From Talpa occidentalis (Eukaryota > Chordata > Mammalia > Eulipotyphla > Talpidae), in the NCBI RefSeq assembly GCF_014898055.3, contig NW_023601322.1:75172740-75236739 (forward strand): a stretch of DNA of 64,000 nt, in the 5' to 3' direction. The notes under the pieces were generated by a model, which did no database searches, was not told the origin of the DNA, and saw only the letters and a list, made by a program, of their open reading frames with translations. The translations under genes and the position numbers were made by a program. Shown piece after piece: positions 22,567-35,204 of the stretch. Numbering within the stretch: position 1 is the stretch's first letter; each line of letters opens with the position of its first letter.

Positions 22567-25125
22567 GTTTTGTTTATTTCAAAATACACTTTATTTTTTA
22601 GAACAGTTATAGGTTTATAGCAAAATGGAGTGTATGGTATAGAGATTATTCATCTACGCCGTACTCCTACTTGTGCATAACCTCTACCATCATCAGCTTT
22701 CCCCAGCTGAGTGGTACAATTGTTATAGTCAGTGAACCTGCATTGTCACATTATTACCACCCAAAGTATATAGTTTAAGTTAAGGTTCACTCTTGGTGTT
22801 GTATGTGCTGAGTTTGGATAAATAGATAATGACATGTATCCACATTATTGTATGATACAAAATGGTTTTACTGCTCTAAATGTCTCTAAATTCCCCCTAC
22901 TCATTTCTATCCCCCAGCGCCTGGAAATCACAATCTTTTTATTGTCTCCATGGTTTTGTATATTCTAGAATGTTGTGTAGTTGGGATCATATGGATTATA
23001 GCCTTTCACATTGGATTCTTTGACTTAGAAATATGTATTTAAGTTTCCTCCATGTCTTTTCATGGCTTAATCACTCATTTCTTTGAGTGTTGAGTAATTA
23101 TCTGAATGTACCACAGTTTATCCATTCACATATTGAAGGATATCTAATTTGCTTCCAAGTTTTTTTATTTATGAATAAAGCTACTGTACACATCTCTTTG
23201 GAAGTTCTTGTGTGGATCTGAGTTTTCACCTTCCTTGGGTAAAATACCAGAGAACATGATTACTGGATCATATGATAAATTAATTTTTGATTTTGTAAAG
23301 AATTGCCAGAATTATGTTCTAGCATTGTCTTCTAAAGTAAATGTAGCATTTTGTGTTCCTGCCAACAATAAATGAGAGTTCTTGTTATTCCACATCCTTG
23401 ACAACATTTGATAATGTCATTGGCCTGGATTTTGGCCATTCTGATAGTATTTGTATCTCATTTTAATTTGTGTTTCCCTGCTAATGATTTGAAGCATCTC
23501 TGCTATTTCTAATTATTTTTCTTAACAGTCTCATTTTCTTGACTTTGTGTTCATAGTGCAGAAGTTTATTTTAATGAAGTCCAGCTTGCAATTATTACTT
23601 TCCTAGAATGTGCCTTTAGTGTTGTAGCTAAAAAAATCATTGCCACACCCAGAGTCATTTAGATTTTCTGCTGTTATTCTAGGAGTTTTATAGTTTTATA
23701 TTTGATTCTGTGATCCATTTGTTAGTTTTTGTCAAGAGTGTATAATCAGTCTAGATTTTTTTTTTCCTGCATGTGTTGAAAAAACTAACTCTGCTCCATT
23801 CTATTACTTTTATTCTTTTGTCAAATCAGTTGACGATATTTATAGGGGTCTGTTTCTGGACTTGCTGCTCTCTCCCAGTGATCTATTTTTCTATTCTTTC
23901 ACCAGTATCAGACTTGGTTACATATCTTTACAATCTTGATTACATAGCTTTACAGTAAGTTATGAAATGAAATTGCATAATGTAAGTCTTCTGACTTTTT
24001 AATTCTTTAATCTTTTTTTTTGACTAATCTGGGTCTTTTATCTCTTTTATCTTTTATCCATATAAACTTCAGAATCAATTTAAAAGCTGTAAAATAACCT
24101 TCTAAAATTTTTAATGGGATTGTATTGAATTTATAGATCCAATTGGGAAAAACTGACATCTTGACAACATCTTGACAATATCTTGAGTGTGGACATTTCT
24201 TCATTTATTTAGTAGTTCTTTGATGTTTTTCATCAGCATTCCGTAGTTTTACCCACACAGATCTTGTACATATTTTATAAGTAGCATTGTATTTTTAATT
24301 TCAAATTCTACTTGTTCATTGCTGGTATATAGGAAAGCTGTTGACTTGTATATTAACCTTGTAACCTGAAAAATTGCTGTGATCAATTGATAGATCCAGG
24401 GTTTTGTTGTCAACTTTTCAGATTTTCAACATATACTGTCAGTTATCTGCAAACAGGAAATTTTTGTCTCTCTTCCTAGTGTATATATCTGTTATTTTCT
24501 TTTCTTGCCTTACTGTATTACTTAGGACTTTCAGTATTATCTTGAAAAGCAGTAGTGAGAGGAAATATCCTTAGATCCCGCTCTTAATGGTAAAGCATTG
24601 AATTTCTCACCATTAACTATGACTTTTTGTAAATAGTCTTTGTCAGGTTGTGGAAATTCCCCATTCCTAGTTTACTGAGTTTTTTGTTTTTTGTTTTTTT
24701 TAGATTGATTTATTTATACAAGAACTGGGGTACAGGCCAGAGGCATGGGAGGGTGAGAGAATTCACCAGAGGCAGAACAGGCAGACAGACCAAAAGCAGT
24801 GCTGAGGGGAGCAGCGGGTGCGACAGGAGAGGTCTGCCGCGCTATGTGGGAATCTCCCTGGCTGGCCAGGAATCGAACTAGTGCTGCAGAAGCTGCGGAC
24901 AGCTGCACTCAACCTGCTGCGCCACCCGAGAGACTCTACTAAGAGTTATTAATCATGAATGGATGTTGGATTTTGTCAAATACTCTTTCTGTATCATTGA
25001 TAAGATTGATTAGATTGTGATTTTTCTTTAGCCTATTGATGTGATGTATTAATATATTGTTTTTCAAATGTTGAACTAACCTTGCATGCCTGAGTTAAAT
25101 CCTACTTGATAGTTATGTGTAATTT
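22567..25125 (-). mobile_element. Old L1 3' region and ORF2 part, antisense
   Basis: About 2.6 kb in one orientation, from the 3' UTR-like start (CAAAATACACTTTATTTTTT) through ORF2 text (GATCATATGATAAATTAATT, CTTTAGCCTATTGATGTGAT). One SINE interrupts it. All frames are broken. The stretch to about 25950 may be its decayed 5' continuation. Confidence 0.65.
24690..24935 (-). mobile_element. T+ SINE, subfamily B
   Basis: Inserted in the L1. The body lacks about 20 bp (CACCAGAGGCAGAACAGG). The head reads GCGCCACCCGAGAGACT, mutated. Target duplication unclear. Confidence 0.88.
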
Positions 25126-25129
25126 AAAT

Positions 25130-26040
25130 GTATATTCCTGCTATATCTGAGTCTGGTTCTGATGTTTGCTTTCTCCAACTTCTGGGAGTTTTTGCCTTGT
25201 GATTATTTCTTGGTAGCTAGAGGTGATGTACTGAGTAAAGGGAATTGTTGTAAACAGATCTTTAGTAATATGCTGGCATAGTGTGGGTGATGGGAAGCAT
25301 TTTATAGTCCTATGAGTAGGAGTCAGTGTTCTAATGAGCTTTTTGCTCCTGGACTTTGTTTCTGTTTTTTCCCTCCCTTTGTGTAGTATAATGTTGGTAG
25401 AGTGGGCCAGAGGCAGCTTGAGTTGAATATTTAACTTTTCATAGGTCTTCTATGCTCTGATGGGATAGTTTCTTTTGAGACTATTTTCAAATGGTTTGAA
25501 ACCATTTCAAAATGGCTCCTTTTTTTCCCTCCCCCATCTGAAAGCACCAGAGACCTTTATGTTATTTATTGTAAGAATCAAGTAGATACCTATGAGGTAA
25601 AATTGACAGGTGTGTGTGGCGGGGGAGGCTTTTAGTGACTGTGTTTCCCTGGAATTTTTAATTGTCAGAGCTGTCTACCCTGAGCTTTGAGCAATTCATC
25701 AGTTAGAATTTGATTTTGCCTACCCTGGCACTAGTTCCCACAGAGATTTCTATGCTAAGTTGTATTTTTCTGTATACCTCTGGCATCTCTCTAATTTGGG
25801 GTCATCAGATTGCTCTTGTTACTTTCTCCCAGTCCTTGTAATTATTTATAGATCCTTAAAGTTTTCTTTGTACAGAATCAGTTCTCTGGCAAAGACTGTT
25901 TCTCTTCTTCCCATTCTGTTTGCCTTTTTTTTTTTCTTTCTTTACTACACTGGATAGACTCTCCAGTCCCTTATTGGTTGAAATTGGTGAGAGTGAACAG
26001 TATTACCTTATTCACAGTGCACATTGTAGAGCTTAATTAA
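25130..26040. other. Intron, probably decayed L1 5' debris
   Basis: Resembles the antisense L1-like text at 43180-43860, but I cannot align it with confidence. No gene. Confidence 0.3.
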
Positions 26041-26049
26041 TCATTAAGA

Positions 26050-26780
26050 ATAAACTCCAAAAAAGCATTTAAAAATTATTATGGGAATTAATTTGATATA
26101 CTGAATATCTTTAAGAAAATGATGGCAGTAAATAGGGAACAGAGAGACAAAAAGGTGAGTATTAAATAAACAGGAAAATGGCAGACATAATCTAACCACA
26201 TCAATAATTCTACTAGACATGCATGGTTTTGGCATTCCAATGAAAAGATTATCAATTCTGTCACAATACAGAAATCCAGTTATATTCCAAAGCACAAATA
26301 TTTTGAAAGTAAAAGGAAAGGGAGAATTTTGTATTCATAAAAGAACTGGAGTGGTCACATCATTGTCAATCAGAGTAGACTGTAAAGCACTACATTACTT
26401 GAGATTAAGAGCAACATTACATGGTATTAAAAGGATTATTACCTTTGGAACAAATAGCAATTTTTATTGTATATACATTTAGTGTTAGAATCCCAAAATA
26501 CAGGAAGTAAAAACTGACAATGAAAGGATAAATAGAAATTCAACAGTTATAGCTGGAGATTTCAAAACTGAATAATCAGTAGAACCACTAATCTGGTAAT
26601 TTTTTTCAGATCTATATCTTACTCTATGTGATAAAGCATATTCTAGACCATAAAAAAGTTCAGTAATTAGAAAGGCTAGAAATCTATCAGAGTTAGTCCT
26701 CTGACTATATTGTAATTAAATGTTAAATCAGAATAAGAAGGAAATGTGGGAATTATTTTATGGGAGGAAAAAAGTGCCTC
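26050..26780 (+). mobile_element. Old L1 ORF2-like fragment, sense
   Basis: Sense-strand text such as ACAGGAAGTAAAAACTGACA and TCAACAGTTATAGCTGGAGA corresponds to the L1 ORF2 endonuclease/RT region, with many stops. Confidence 0.5.
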
Positions 26781-27235
26781 GTTAAGTATTTTCTATAACT
26801 CATCTGAATTTCCCTGGGTACTTCTGTTGGTAGAACAGCAGGGAGAAGGGCACATAGAGGTAGTGCCTAAATTCAGCATTTAAACATTCATCTTTTCTTG
26901 TTTAGTCTGGTTTTCAAATTCAGCCTCTTTTAATAAATATACATACTTTTCACCATTCTCTCTTTTCCCTTTCTTCCCAATATAACATCTGGATTTAGGA
27001 AAAAGCAACTTGATATCCTTGAATTAATTGGTTTATTCAATAAATATGCTTGGATAGATTCATGTTATAGGAACTGGTGGTAGAGCATTGACTAAGTCAA
27101 AACAAAAAAAAATATAAACAAAATTGTCTTTAGAGGGAGGCAGAAAATTTTTAGAAAATAAATGAAACATGAAATGCGTGATGATGAGTATAGTAGGCAA
27201 AAAAGGGGACAGTAAATGCCAGGAGGAGGTGGATA

Positions 27236-27236
<1 letters not shown>

Positions 27237-27287
<51 letters not shown>

Positions 27288-27297
27288 CGCGCGCACT
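27237..27297. repeat. (GT)n microsatellite followed by GC-rich alternating run
   Basis: About 20 GT units followed by GCGCGCGCGTGCGCGCGCAC. A perfect alternating purine-pyrimidine tract of about 60 bp. Confidence 0.95.
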
Positions 27298-27486
27298 CTC
27301 AAGCATAGAAGAACTGGGGTTCTCCAGAGGTGTCGGACACAGAGTGGGGAGCTGAACAGGCAGATTAACTGAAATATGCTGCTGAGGGGAGCGACAGAAG
27401 ACATCTGCTGTGCCATATGTGGGTTATTTCCTGGCTGGGAATCACACTCGGCTATAGAAGTGATAGCGCTGAGACTTAACCCCTTA
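27298..27486 (-). mobile_element. T+ SINE, subfamily B, degraded
   Basis: Recognisable pieces AGAACTGGGGTTCTCCAGAG, GCTGCTGAGGGGAGCGA and CTTAACCCC. Parts of the body and the first head bases are lost. Confidence 0.7.
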
Positions 27487-27499
27487 ACTCACTTAACTC

Positions 27500-27640
27500 A
27501 CTGTGACTTGAAAAAGGATAAGGGGTGAGCTATGTGGATTTGAGAGGAAGAATGTTCCAGCTGGAGGGAACATGAAGTGCAAAGGGCCTGGGGCAAGAGT
27601 GTGAAGGATTGGGGTAGTAACCTGTGCTAGAACTTCACTT
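27500..27640. mobile_element. Old interspersed repeat, possibly L2
   Basis: Contains GGAGGGAACATGAAGTGCAA then AGGGCCTGGGGCAAGAG, a pattern common in ancient mammalian repeats. I lean to L2 but cannot prove it. Confidence 0.35.
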
Positions 27641-27849
27641 ACTTCTGGGACAGTGTCCCTCATTTTGTATGTCACTGCTGGATTTCATGGCTGATAGAAT
27701 CTCTTGGCCTTGTTGAGAGGCTCCATTGACTAAGCTTTCTCATCAGTCAAATATTCCATCTGATTCCTAGATTTAGTTTGTTCATACCCACCCCAACTGT
27801 TACCTGCATAAAGATCTACCCTTGGCAAATGGAAATGTTGGGATTTAAA

Positions 27850-28572
27850 CAACACATTTGTAAATGGCGCAGAGATTAAGGAAGAGTTGACAACAGAAAT
27901 TAGAAAATGTTTTGAAATAAATGAAAATAAACACATTTATGGCATTGCAACTAAAGCATTTTAACAAGGAAATTTACAGCATTAAATTTAAAGCACCATG
28001 ATGAGAAAGAAGAATGGTCATAATTCAGTCATCTTATGTTTTTTATTGTGAGAGTAAGAATAACAACCGAAAGCAAGCAGAAGTAAGTTTTAGTGGAAAT
28101 CAGAGAAAGAAAAAAACAAAACCAGTAGAGAAAAAGGAGGGAAAAGTTCCTTGCAAAGGATAACAAAAGTGATAAAGTTTAGATTGACCCATTTATAAAA
28201 GAGATTACTAATTAATAAAATTAATCATGAGAGGAAACATTATACTAGAGAAATGAAAAGTATTGTTACAGAATTTTCTGAACCACTTTATACCAATAGA
28301 TTGGAAATACCTTACAAAAACATATGTTAACCGTAGACTAAGAAGTAGAAACTTTGGCTACACTTAAACAAAGTAATTTAATAACAGATGACCTTACTAC
28401 AGTTTTTAAATACTTGTGAAAGCATTATTAAATATCCTGTGAAATTGTTTAGGAAAACAGGGGCAGACCTAGTCTGAGTCCAGCATTACTTGCTACCATT
28501 GTCACACAAAAACATCACAAGAAAATTACAAATTGTCTATTACGAATATAACATGGAGAAATTGCTAGCAAC
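27850..28572 (+). mobile_element. Old L1 ORF2 fragment, sense
   Basis: Sense ORF2 RT-region text (GAACCACTTTATACCAATAG, CAGGGGCAGACCTAGTCTG). It resumes after the LTR at 29394-29950, so the LTR and a SINE were inserted into it. Confidence 0.55.
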
Positions 28573-29393
28573 ATGATTTCACTGCAGTATAAATTGGGCT
28601 TGCTGGGACCCAGTTCTAACATGGGTATGTGTGGAGACTTTCTCATACCAACAGATACTCCACTACAAACAGGGTGTCCAAGAATTCAACTCAATTCTGA
28701 TACTGCCTACCCAGAGAGAGTATCTCCACATCAGGTGCCATTTGCAAGCCCAGGCTGGACTTCTAACCAACAGACTACAGACTATGGATTCCAGTGTCCC
28801 CCTCCTCAGACTTAAGATGCCAATTTCAAGTCTGAGCGTCTCATTGGCTATGAGAGGACCCATCCCCATGTTCCCTTGATTTCTAGAGTAGCTCACAGAA
28901 CTCGAGATCCTCACAAGAGCACCGATTTATTACTAAGGCTATAACTCAGGAATAGCCAGATGGAAGAGATACCTATAGCAAGGAATGGGGAAAGAGCACA
29001 GAACTTCCCTATTTTCTTTAGGCATGCTATTGTCCTGAATCTCCCATCCCAGAAGCTGTAGAAGTCCCTCCTTTTGGGGATTTTTGTGGTGACTTCATTA
29101 TATAGGCATGTTTGTCCAAATCACTGGCTATTAGTAATTGAACTCAATTTCCAGCTCTTCTAGCCTCTCTGAAGTGCAGGGTATTGGCTAGAGAGGTTCC
29201 AGCCCTCTAACTACATGCTTGGTTCTCCAGCAACTAACCCCCTGTCCTTAGGTGCTTTCAAAAGTTACCTCATTCACTTAACAGAAGACACCTTTAACAC
29301 TTTCCAGTATTACAAATTCAAGGCTTTAAGGAGCTATAAGCCAGGAACTGTGTGAAGATCAAATAAATATTTCTTACAAATTACACTATCACA
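28573..29393 (+). mobile_element. ERVL-type solo LTR (tentative)
   Basis: An 820-bp non-L1 block splits the sense L1. Its 3' end (CCAGGAACTGTGTGAAGATC, then AAATAAATATTTCTTACAAA and CTATCACA) and the GGTTCTCCAGCAACTAACC stretch match the end pattern of ERVL-class LTRs as I remember it. Edges are approximate, and no target duplication is visible. Small open frames in it are not genes. Confidence 0.5.
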
Positions 29394-29493
29394 AGGAATG
29401 AATTAAAAATATTAGACACTGTGACCAGTTGGGCTTTACCTAGGAATGCAAGGAGGTTTAACATCTATAAGCCAATTAAAACAATATACTCAG

Positions 29494-29748
29494 GGGGGCC
29501 TCCCTGGTGGCGCAGCGGTTGAGCGATGGGTTGCGAAGCGGCCCGCAGCCTCCGCGGCGCCTGTTCGATCCCCGGCTGCTCCCCGGCCACCGGAGGAGGG
29601 TCCCACATGGCGCGCAGACCTCTCCTGCCGCCCGCTGCTCCCCTCAGCAGTGTACTTCGGTCCTTCTGCCTGCTCTGCTCCCCGCTCTGGCTCTGGTGAG
29701 TTCTCTCACCTTCCCGCGCTTCTGACTGTACCCAGTGCTTGTATAAAT

Positions 29749-29780
<32 letters not shown>

Positions 29781-29808
29781 TAAATCTTAAAAAAAAAAAT
29801 AAAAAAAT
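29494..29808 (+). mobile_element. T+ SINE, subfamily A1
   Basis: Near-consensus copy with a perfect 16-bp target duplication, AAAACAATATACTCAG (29478 and 29809). Good A box (TGGCGCAGCGGTTGAGCG) and B box (TGTTCGATCC). Likely recent. Confidence 0.95.
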
Positions 29809-29975
29809 AAAACAATATACTCAGTTAAATAATGGGGGGTGGAGACCACATGATCCTTTAAACAAAGGTTTTGACAAAATCTAAAACTTGTTCATGATAA
29901 TCTTTGAACATACTAGATTTATGGAAAGCTGCTTATCCCTGCCTTATCTTGAGCATATACAAAAGTTCTTTTACT

Positions 29976-30242
29976 GGGCCTCCCTGGTGGCACAGGGGTT
30001 TAAGATGCTACCAATGAAGCTATCCAGAGTCACTGCAGCACAAGTTCAATCCCCAGCCTGACAGGGAGCTACCCACATGGGGCAGCAGACCTCTTCTGAC
30101 TCACCCGCTGTTCCCCTCAGCAGTGTTTTTTAGTCAGTCTGCCTGTTCTCCCCACTCTATCTCTGGTGAATCCTTTCACCCTCCACACCTCTGGCCTGTA
30201 CCCAGTTCTTGTATGTATAAATAAATAAATCTTTTTTAAAAA
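29976..30242 (+). mobile_element. T+ SINE, subfamily B
   Basis: Flanked by AAAAGTTCTTTTACT and AAAAGTTCTGTTACT. The head has the older TGGCACAGGGGTTTAAGATG form. Confidence 0.9.
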
Positions 30243-30300
30243 AAAGTTCTGTTACTATAGGAATTTTATAATTCCATTCACATATCTGATCCATTTCTAA

Positions 30301-30566
30301 TTTTTTTTAAGATTATTTATTTATTTATACAAGCACTGGGTACAGTCAGAAGCTCAGGAGGGTAAGAGAATTCACCAGAGCCAGAGTGGGGAGCAGGACA
30401 GGCAGACTGATGAAATACACTGCTGAGGGGAGCAGCCGGCGCGGCAGGAGAGGTCTGTTGTACCATATGGGACCCTCGCCGGTGGCCGGGGATCGAACCG
30501 GCGCAGCAGAGGCTGCGGGCAGCTTCGCAGCCCAGTGCTCAACCACTGCACCACCGAGGAGCCCCC
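30301..30566 (-). mobile_element. T+ SINE, subfamily A2
   Basis: Full-length; the head runs into a C-rich stretch (GAGCCCCCCCACCCCC). Confidence 0.9.
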
Positions 30567-30769
30567 CCACCCCCAAAAAAAAGAAATGGAACAGCCAGAT
30601 ATTAGTGTCTGCTCAAGTGATGTGATATAACATTACATGGGGTCTTTTTTTTTTTTTTTGATAGCTGTTTGTGTTCTTATGTGTATCTATTTTCTTGGGC
30701 GTACAGAGCATACATAGACATTGATGCTTTAATGCAGCACACATTTAGAAATAACTGTTTAATGCCCTT

Positions 30770-31070
30770 GTCTCTTGATTCCCTCACTGTGGAATATTTT
30801 GGGTCTGTTTTTATTGATTGATTTTTTTCCTTTACTATGGATCATACTTTCTTCTTTCTTTACCTGCCTGTTTTTCTTGTCTCATTGGACACTGGACATT
30901 GCGAATTTTATTGTTGGGTTCCAGATTTTGTTGTCTGTCTTTAGGATTCTGTTGGGCTTCTGACATGCAGTTTAGCTAATTGGATTCCATTTGATAATTC
31001 TGCATCTTCCCTTTCATATTTGAGCAAGTCTAGGACTTAATGCAGGCCTTAACACATTATTAAGGATATG
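30770..31070 (-). mobile_element. Old L1 5'-region-like debris, antisense
   Basis: Text such as GACACTGGACATTGCGAATT, then TTATTGTTGGGTTCCAGATT, is a familiar antisense L1 5' pattern. Leads into the inverted repeat at 31091. Confidence 0.45.
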
Positions 31071-31090
31071 CATTTCATATAAGCCGTATA

Positions 31091-31848
31091 TCATCTAATA
31101 CATAAAACAATTAAAAGCAAATTTGTAAAAGTTTGTTTTTATTCAAAGTGGAGTCACAGGGACTAGATTACTCTCCGCATCTGTAAAAACTAGAAATTCA
31201 GACAAAATACATGAAACAATTTCAAGACACTGAAAAACAGGCAGGACAGGGCTATGATACCTAAGAGGACATTTAAAAATGAGTCAGCCCCCTACAATAT
31301 TTTATTATACTGCATGCATTGTATGTATGGCCTTTTCCCTCTGGCTTTTTGTTGGCTTGTTCACACATACCGTAGGTATTTACCCAGAGACTCAAGGAAC
31401 TTTTCTGAAGATCACCACTTATGCTTGCTCACTCATGTACTCGCTTGCACATTTCTTGTCGTCTCCCTCTCTCCTGTTTCCTCCTCTCCTATACTCTGCC
31501 CTGTAAATTTTAAGACTCTTTTCTCCTATCACCCATACCACAAAACTCTGCCTGTCTCCAATTCAGTGATGTTGCCAGACTCTTGCAGGCTTCTCCCTTC
31601 TTGCATTACAGACTAGAAGTTGCTTGTAGGTAGTATACTAGAATATTGTAAGGGTCCCACTCATTTTTAAATTTTCTCTTAGGTATCACAGCCCTGTTCT
31701 GCCTGTTTTCCAGTGTCTTGAAATTGTTTCATGTATTTTGTCTGATTTTCAGGTTTTTAAGATGTGGAGAGTAAATCTAGTCCCTGTGACTCTATTTTGA
31801 ATGAAGGCAAACTTATTAATTTGCTTTTATTGTTTTTATATTAGATGA
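31091..31848. repeat. 190-bp inverted repeat with 374-bp spacer
   Basis: 31091-31284 and the reverse complement of 31659-31848 match closely over about 190 bp. Both share GAGTCACAGGGACTAGAT, ACAAAATACATGAAACAATT, TCAAGACACTG and TGATACCTAAGAG. The spacer (31285-31658) has no recognised content. It may be two opposed copies of one old L1 5' fragment or a palindromic transposon. Confidence 0.85.
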
Positions 31849-32917
31849 TTTGTGAGTTTGGGGAAACAAAAAAAGTTTTACTGCTTAAGGAAAAAGTAAT
31901 AGTTTCTGTTTTTTTATAGAAAGTTTTGGTTTTATTTGGTTTTTGATTAGGATTTTCTTAATAAACTAATAATTATATATAAATTTATACTTCATTGAGA
32001 GTGATTTTTATGTTAGTGAGCTTTTCTGTAAAACTACATATTACTCTTTATTCAAACTTTTTTTCAGTCTATCAAAAAATGTTATACTTTTCTTATGATT
32101 TCTGCATTTCTTTATTTTTTGGTATTTTATATTTTGTTTGCATTATACTAGAGTTTTATTCATTTACTTTTGATATATTTATGTTTTATAGTTTTGACCA
32201 TGTAGATAATTTTCATTTATGTAGTACTTTGCTTTCATAATTGAGCTCTGCATAGCAAGTATGTTAATCTTTCATCTCTCACATAGTTTACAAGTATATT
32301 TTGTATTCACTTTATCTTAAATGAAAACAAATCTTTTATGTATTCTTTCTTCTTTTATTTGCTTGGAAATCTTTCTCCCTAACACAATTATAAAAATACT
32401 AATTTTTTTCAGTGCTAATTCAGTTTCTGTACTATTTTGTTTGTTTGTTTGGTTTTTAACAAATCACATTTGTATTTTACTAATTTCTTTTTATATATTC
32501 AAATATGTGAATTTAAAAAAGCTTTTTATATCTCTTATCTAATGTCACTACCAAAGTAATATAATACACTTTTATGAAATATTCCACAATTATGACTTCA
32601 TTCTGTCTTAGGTGTTTGCACTTTAACATTTATTGATGTCCAAATTTGAGGTTATCTGTTATATAATCAATTTCAGAGACTAGTTAATGGCAGAAATACA
32701 AAAGATTTTCACACAGAACTGTATTGACATCAGATATATCTGGGCAAGTGAAAGGAAAGATTTTCCTAAATAAATCTTATTAATATAAGGGACAGGATAA
32801 GAATTTCTTGGCCAACATCTGGGTCTTCTTGGTTCATTTTTGTTTTGTTTTGTTTTGTTTTCCTGTAGTAATATATTTATCACCTTTGCTAAAGAAATTG
32901 TTTTTCTGTTTTTATAG

Positions 32918-32987
32918 TTTTGGTAAGCAGTTTGGAGGAAAAAGAGGATGTGATTGTCTTGTATTAGAGCCTTCAGAAATGATTGTG
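32918..32987 (+). CDS. RAPGEF6: RAPGEF6 coding exon (presumed exon 5)
   Basis: This 70-nt exon follows TTTTTATAG and ends before the donor GTAAGA. The first base completes Ser; the reading is FGKQFGGKRGCDCLVLEPSE then MIV, ending in phase 0. It closes the first cNMP-binding-like segment. The preceding intron is 23.5 kb and crowded with retroelements. The exon is asymmetric (in 2, out 0), so skipping it alone would break the frame. No change from the family sequence I remember. Confidence 0.93.
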
Positions 32988-34450
32988 GTAAGAATGCTGA
33001 ATTGTTTTTTGATATGCTTGGGTTTCAAATTTAAATGTGGTAGGCTTTTAAACACTCAAGGAGGTTCCATTATTATAACTTTCCAGGTATTTTATTAAGT
33101 AACATCAGAACCACTTACTGATTTTATCTACTCTGATTTTTTTTCTGATCCTTGAGGGAATTTGAAACATGATCTTTCACTTTCATCAGAACATTTAAAT
33201 AGAGACTTTATGGTGGGAAAGCTATAGTGACTACATCTGAGATGAGAAATCCTATGTTGTGAAAAAACAAGCGAGGATGTAAATTAATGATATGTCATTA
33301 ATAAAAAAAATAATAAAGATTTTAAAAGGGGACCCTGATTTTCCTAGTATTTCATCTTTTCCTATTTAACGTAGTTAATAATCTTTGAACATTCATTCTC
33401 TGAGGGAAAAATAAAGGAAAAGACACAATTCTTTCCACGTGAGACAGAATTTACCTTTTTACTTTGCAATTATTTAAGAAATAATTCTTTACTTTTACAT
33501 CAGCCTACCATGAATAACTTTAGAAAATCTGACCCTTTTTTGTTGCATTAGAAGGAGCTAGAATTCCCTTTTACCTTGTTCTGAGATGGCCTTACTAGAC
33601 AATAGTTTATACTGAATGGATTCTTTGTCCTGCTAGCATCTCATGTAGATAATCATGTCATCTGATTTGACTTAAACTATTGAAAAGTGAATTTGAATTC
33701 TTAACAAAGCATTTTAATGTCAGGGTCTAAAACTAAACCATGCTCTCATTTCATGGTTCTGTCATCAGATGGACTTCTTCAAATAGTTTTTGTTTTCTCT
33801 TCCCTTAGCTGGGTCTGTCTATATTTTCATGAACTTGGTGCACTAAATTTCATATAAACTACTGAATTTTGAGTTCCTAAATGGCAAAGATGGCATCTTA
33901 CTTAGTTTGTATTTCCTAATACAGTACAGACTGCTGTTTGCATAATAAGTAATCAGTGAATGTTGCTTGAATTCAAATTTATTCAGGGCTTGGATAGTCC
34001 AAGTTTATTTCCTTTAGATGTTGGAATGCAGGGCATATTTATTAAGGTCTCTGAATTCCCTCATTTAAATAAGTGTATTGAAGCACATGGCAAGAAAACT
34101 GCCAAGGCAGTACTGGTTTTCTGATTTATTTGTTAGTTGATGTATTTTGGAGTTCTCATTCTTTGTGGGGGAAAAGTAGTGCTTTTATTGTGGTATTGTC
34201 ATATATGTTGTTTTTTGTTTTGTCTTATTGTGAAAAAATCACTTAATAAAATTGACCTTCTTAACCATTTTTTAAAGTACATTCAGTATATTAATCATTA
34301 AGTTAAGAACTATTAATTTTCCCTTTAAAATGAAACTTAATACTTTCCAGTCCACAAATCTGGAGTTAGCCTTTTACCTAAGGAAGTATGCTTGTTTTTA
34401 GTAAAGATTAGTATTTAAAAACTAAGAACTAGCTGCCAGTTGTGTTGCTC
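32988..34450. other. Intron sequence, nothing recognised
   Basis: AT-rich intron downstream of the exon at 32918, without named repeats or supported open frames, apart from short L1-3'-like text near 34210-34300. Confidence 0.4.
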
Positions 34451-34789
34451 CTGGTGCCTCATTGTTTGTAGGGCCTCTCAGTGAACAAAGCTGGAAAATA
34501 CGTGGAATCAGAAATTCAGAAACCAAGAAAATGGACCAAAAAAAAAAATGTAAAGACTTGAACTCAAATGGAAAACAAAGGAAAAAAATTAGCATAGAAA
34601 CGAAACGTTATAAGGTACCTCAGGGCCAACAGATTCAGATGAAAATTTAATAAGGTGCAATGATGAAAGGCAAAGAAATAACCAGGTTGAGTGAAAATAA
34701 TACCAAAGAATGAAGCAAAACTTGTCATAGATGCTGTGTAATATACTAGAATGTTGCTAAGAAAGCAAATTTTAAACTGCCCCACCACA

Positions 34790-34940
34790 AAAATGAACTG
34801 GTAATTGTGTGGTGATTGCAGTGTTAGCTAAAACCATGGGGGTAATCCTTTTGCAATATGTAAATATCCAGTCAATACATTTTACACCTTAAACTTACAC
34901 AAGGTTATATAATCAGTTATATCTCAAAATTGAAGAAAAG
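34790..34940 (+). mobile_element. Probable old L1 3' end
   Basis: GTAATTGTGTGGTGATTGCA, TTTACACCTTAAACTTACAC and TTATATCTCAAAATTGAAG follow the order of an L1 3' terminus. Confidence 0.4.
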
Positions 34941-35204
34941 GAGAGACAAAGAATATATTCACAATTTTAGAGTATCTGGAAAGTAAATCAATGGAAAATA
35001 ACTCATAATTCAAGTTTCGTTCACAAAAAATTCTCCAGAAATTGAAAAGGATTTGCATTTACACAATGAAAAGAATCCACTGGATAATGGCAAAATTAGC
35101 CTACAGTGATCATTTCCACGACATTTCCTACTAAACTATCAGATTTCAAAGATAAGTCTTCCATCATTGCTTCCAGGAAAATATATTTCTTGGAGATTCC
35201 TCAA

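Noticed and set aside
28573..28914. Overlapping 80-codon frames on both strands
   Set aside because: They lie inside the LTR-like block and have no domain.
29494..29580. tRNA gene suggested by good A and B boxes
   Set aside because: The boxes belong to the SINE head; no foldable full tRNA and no anticodon stem context.
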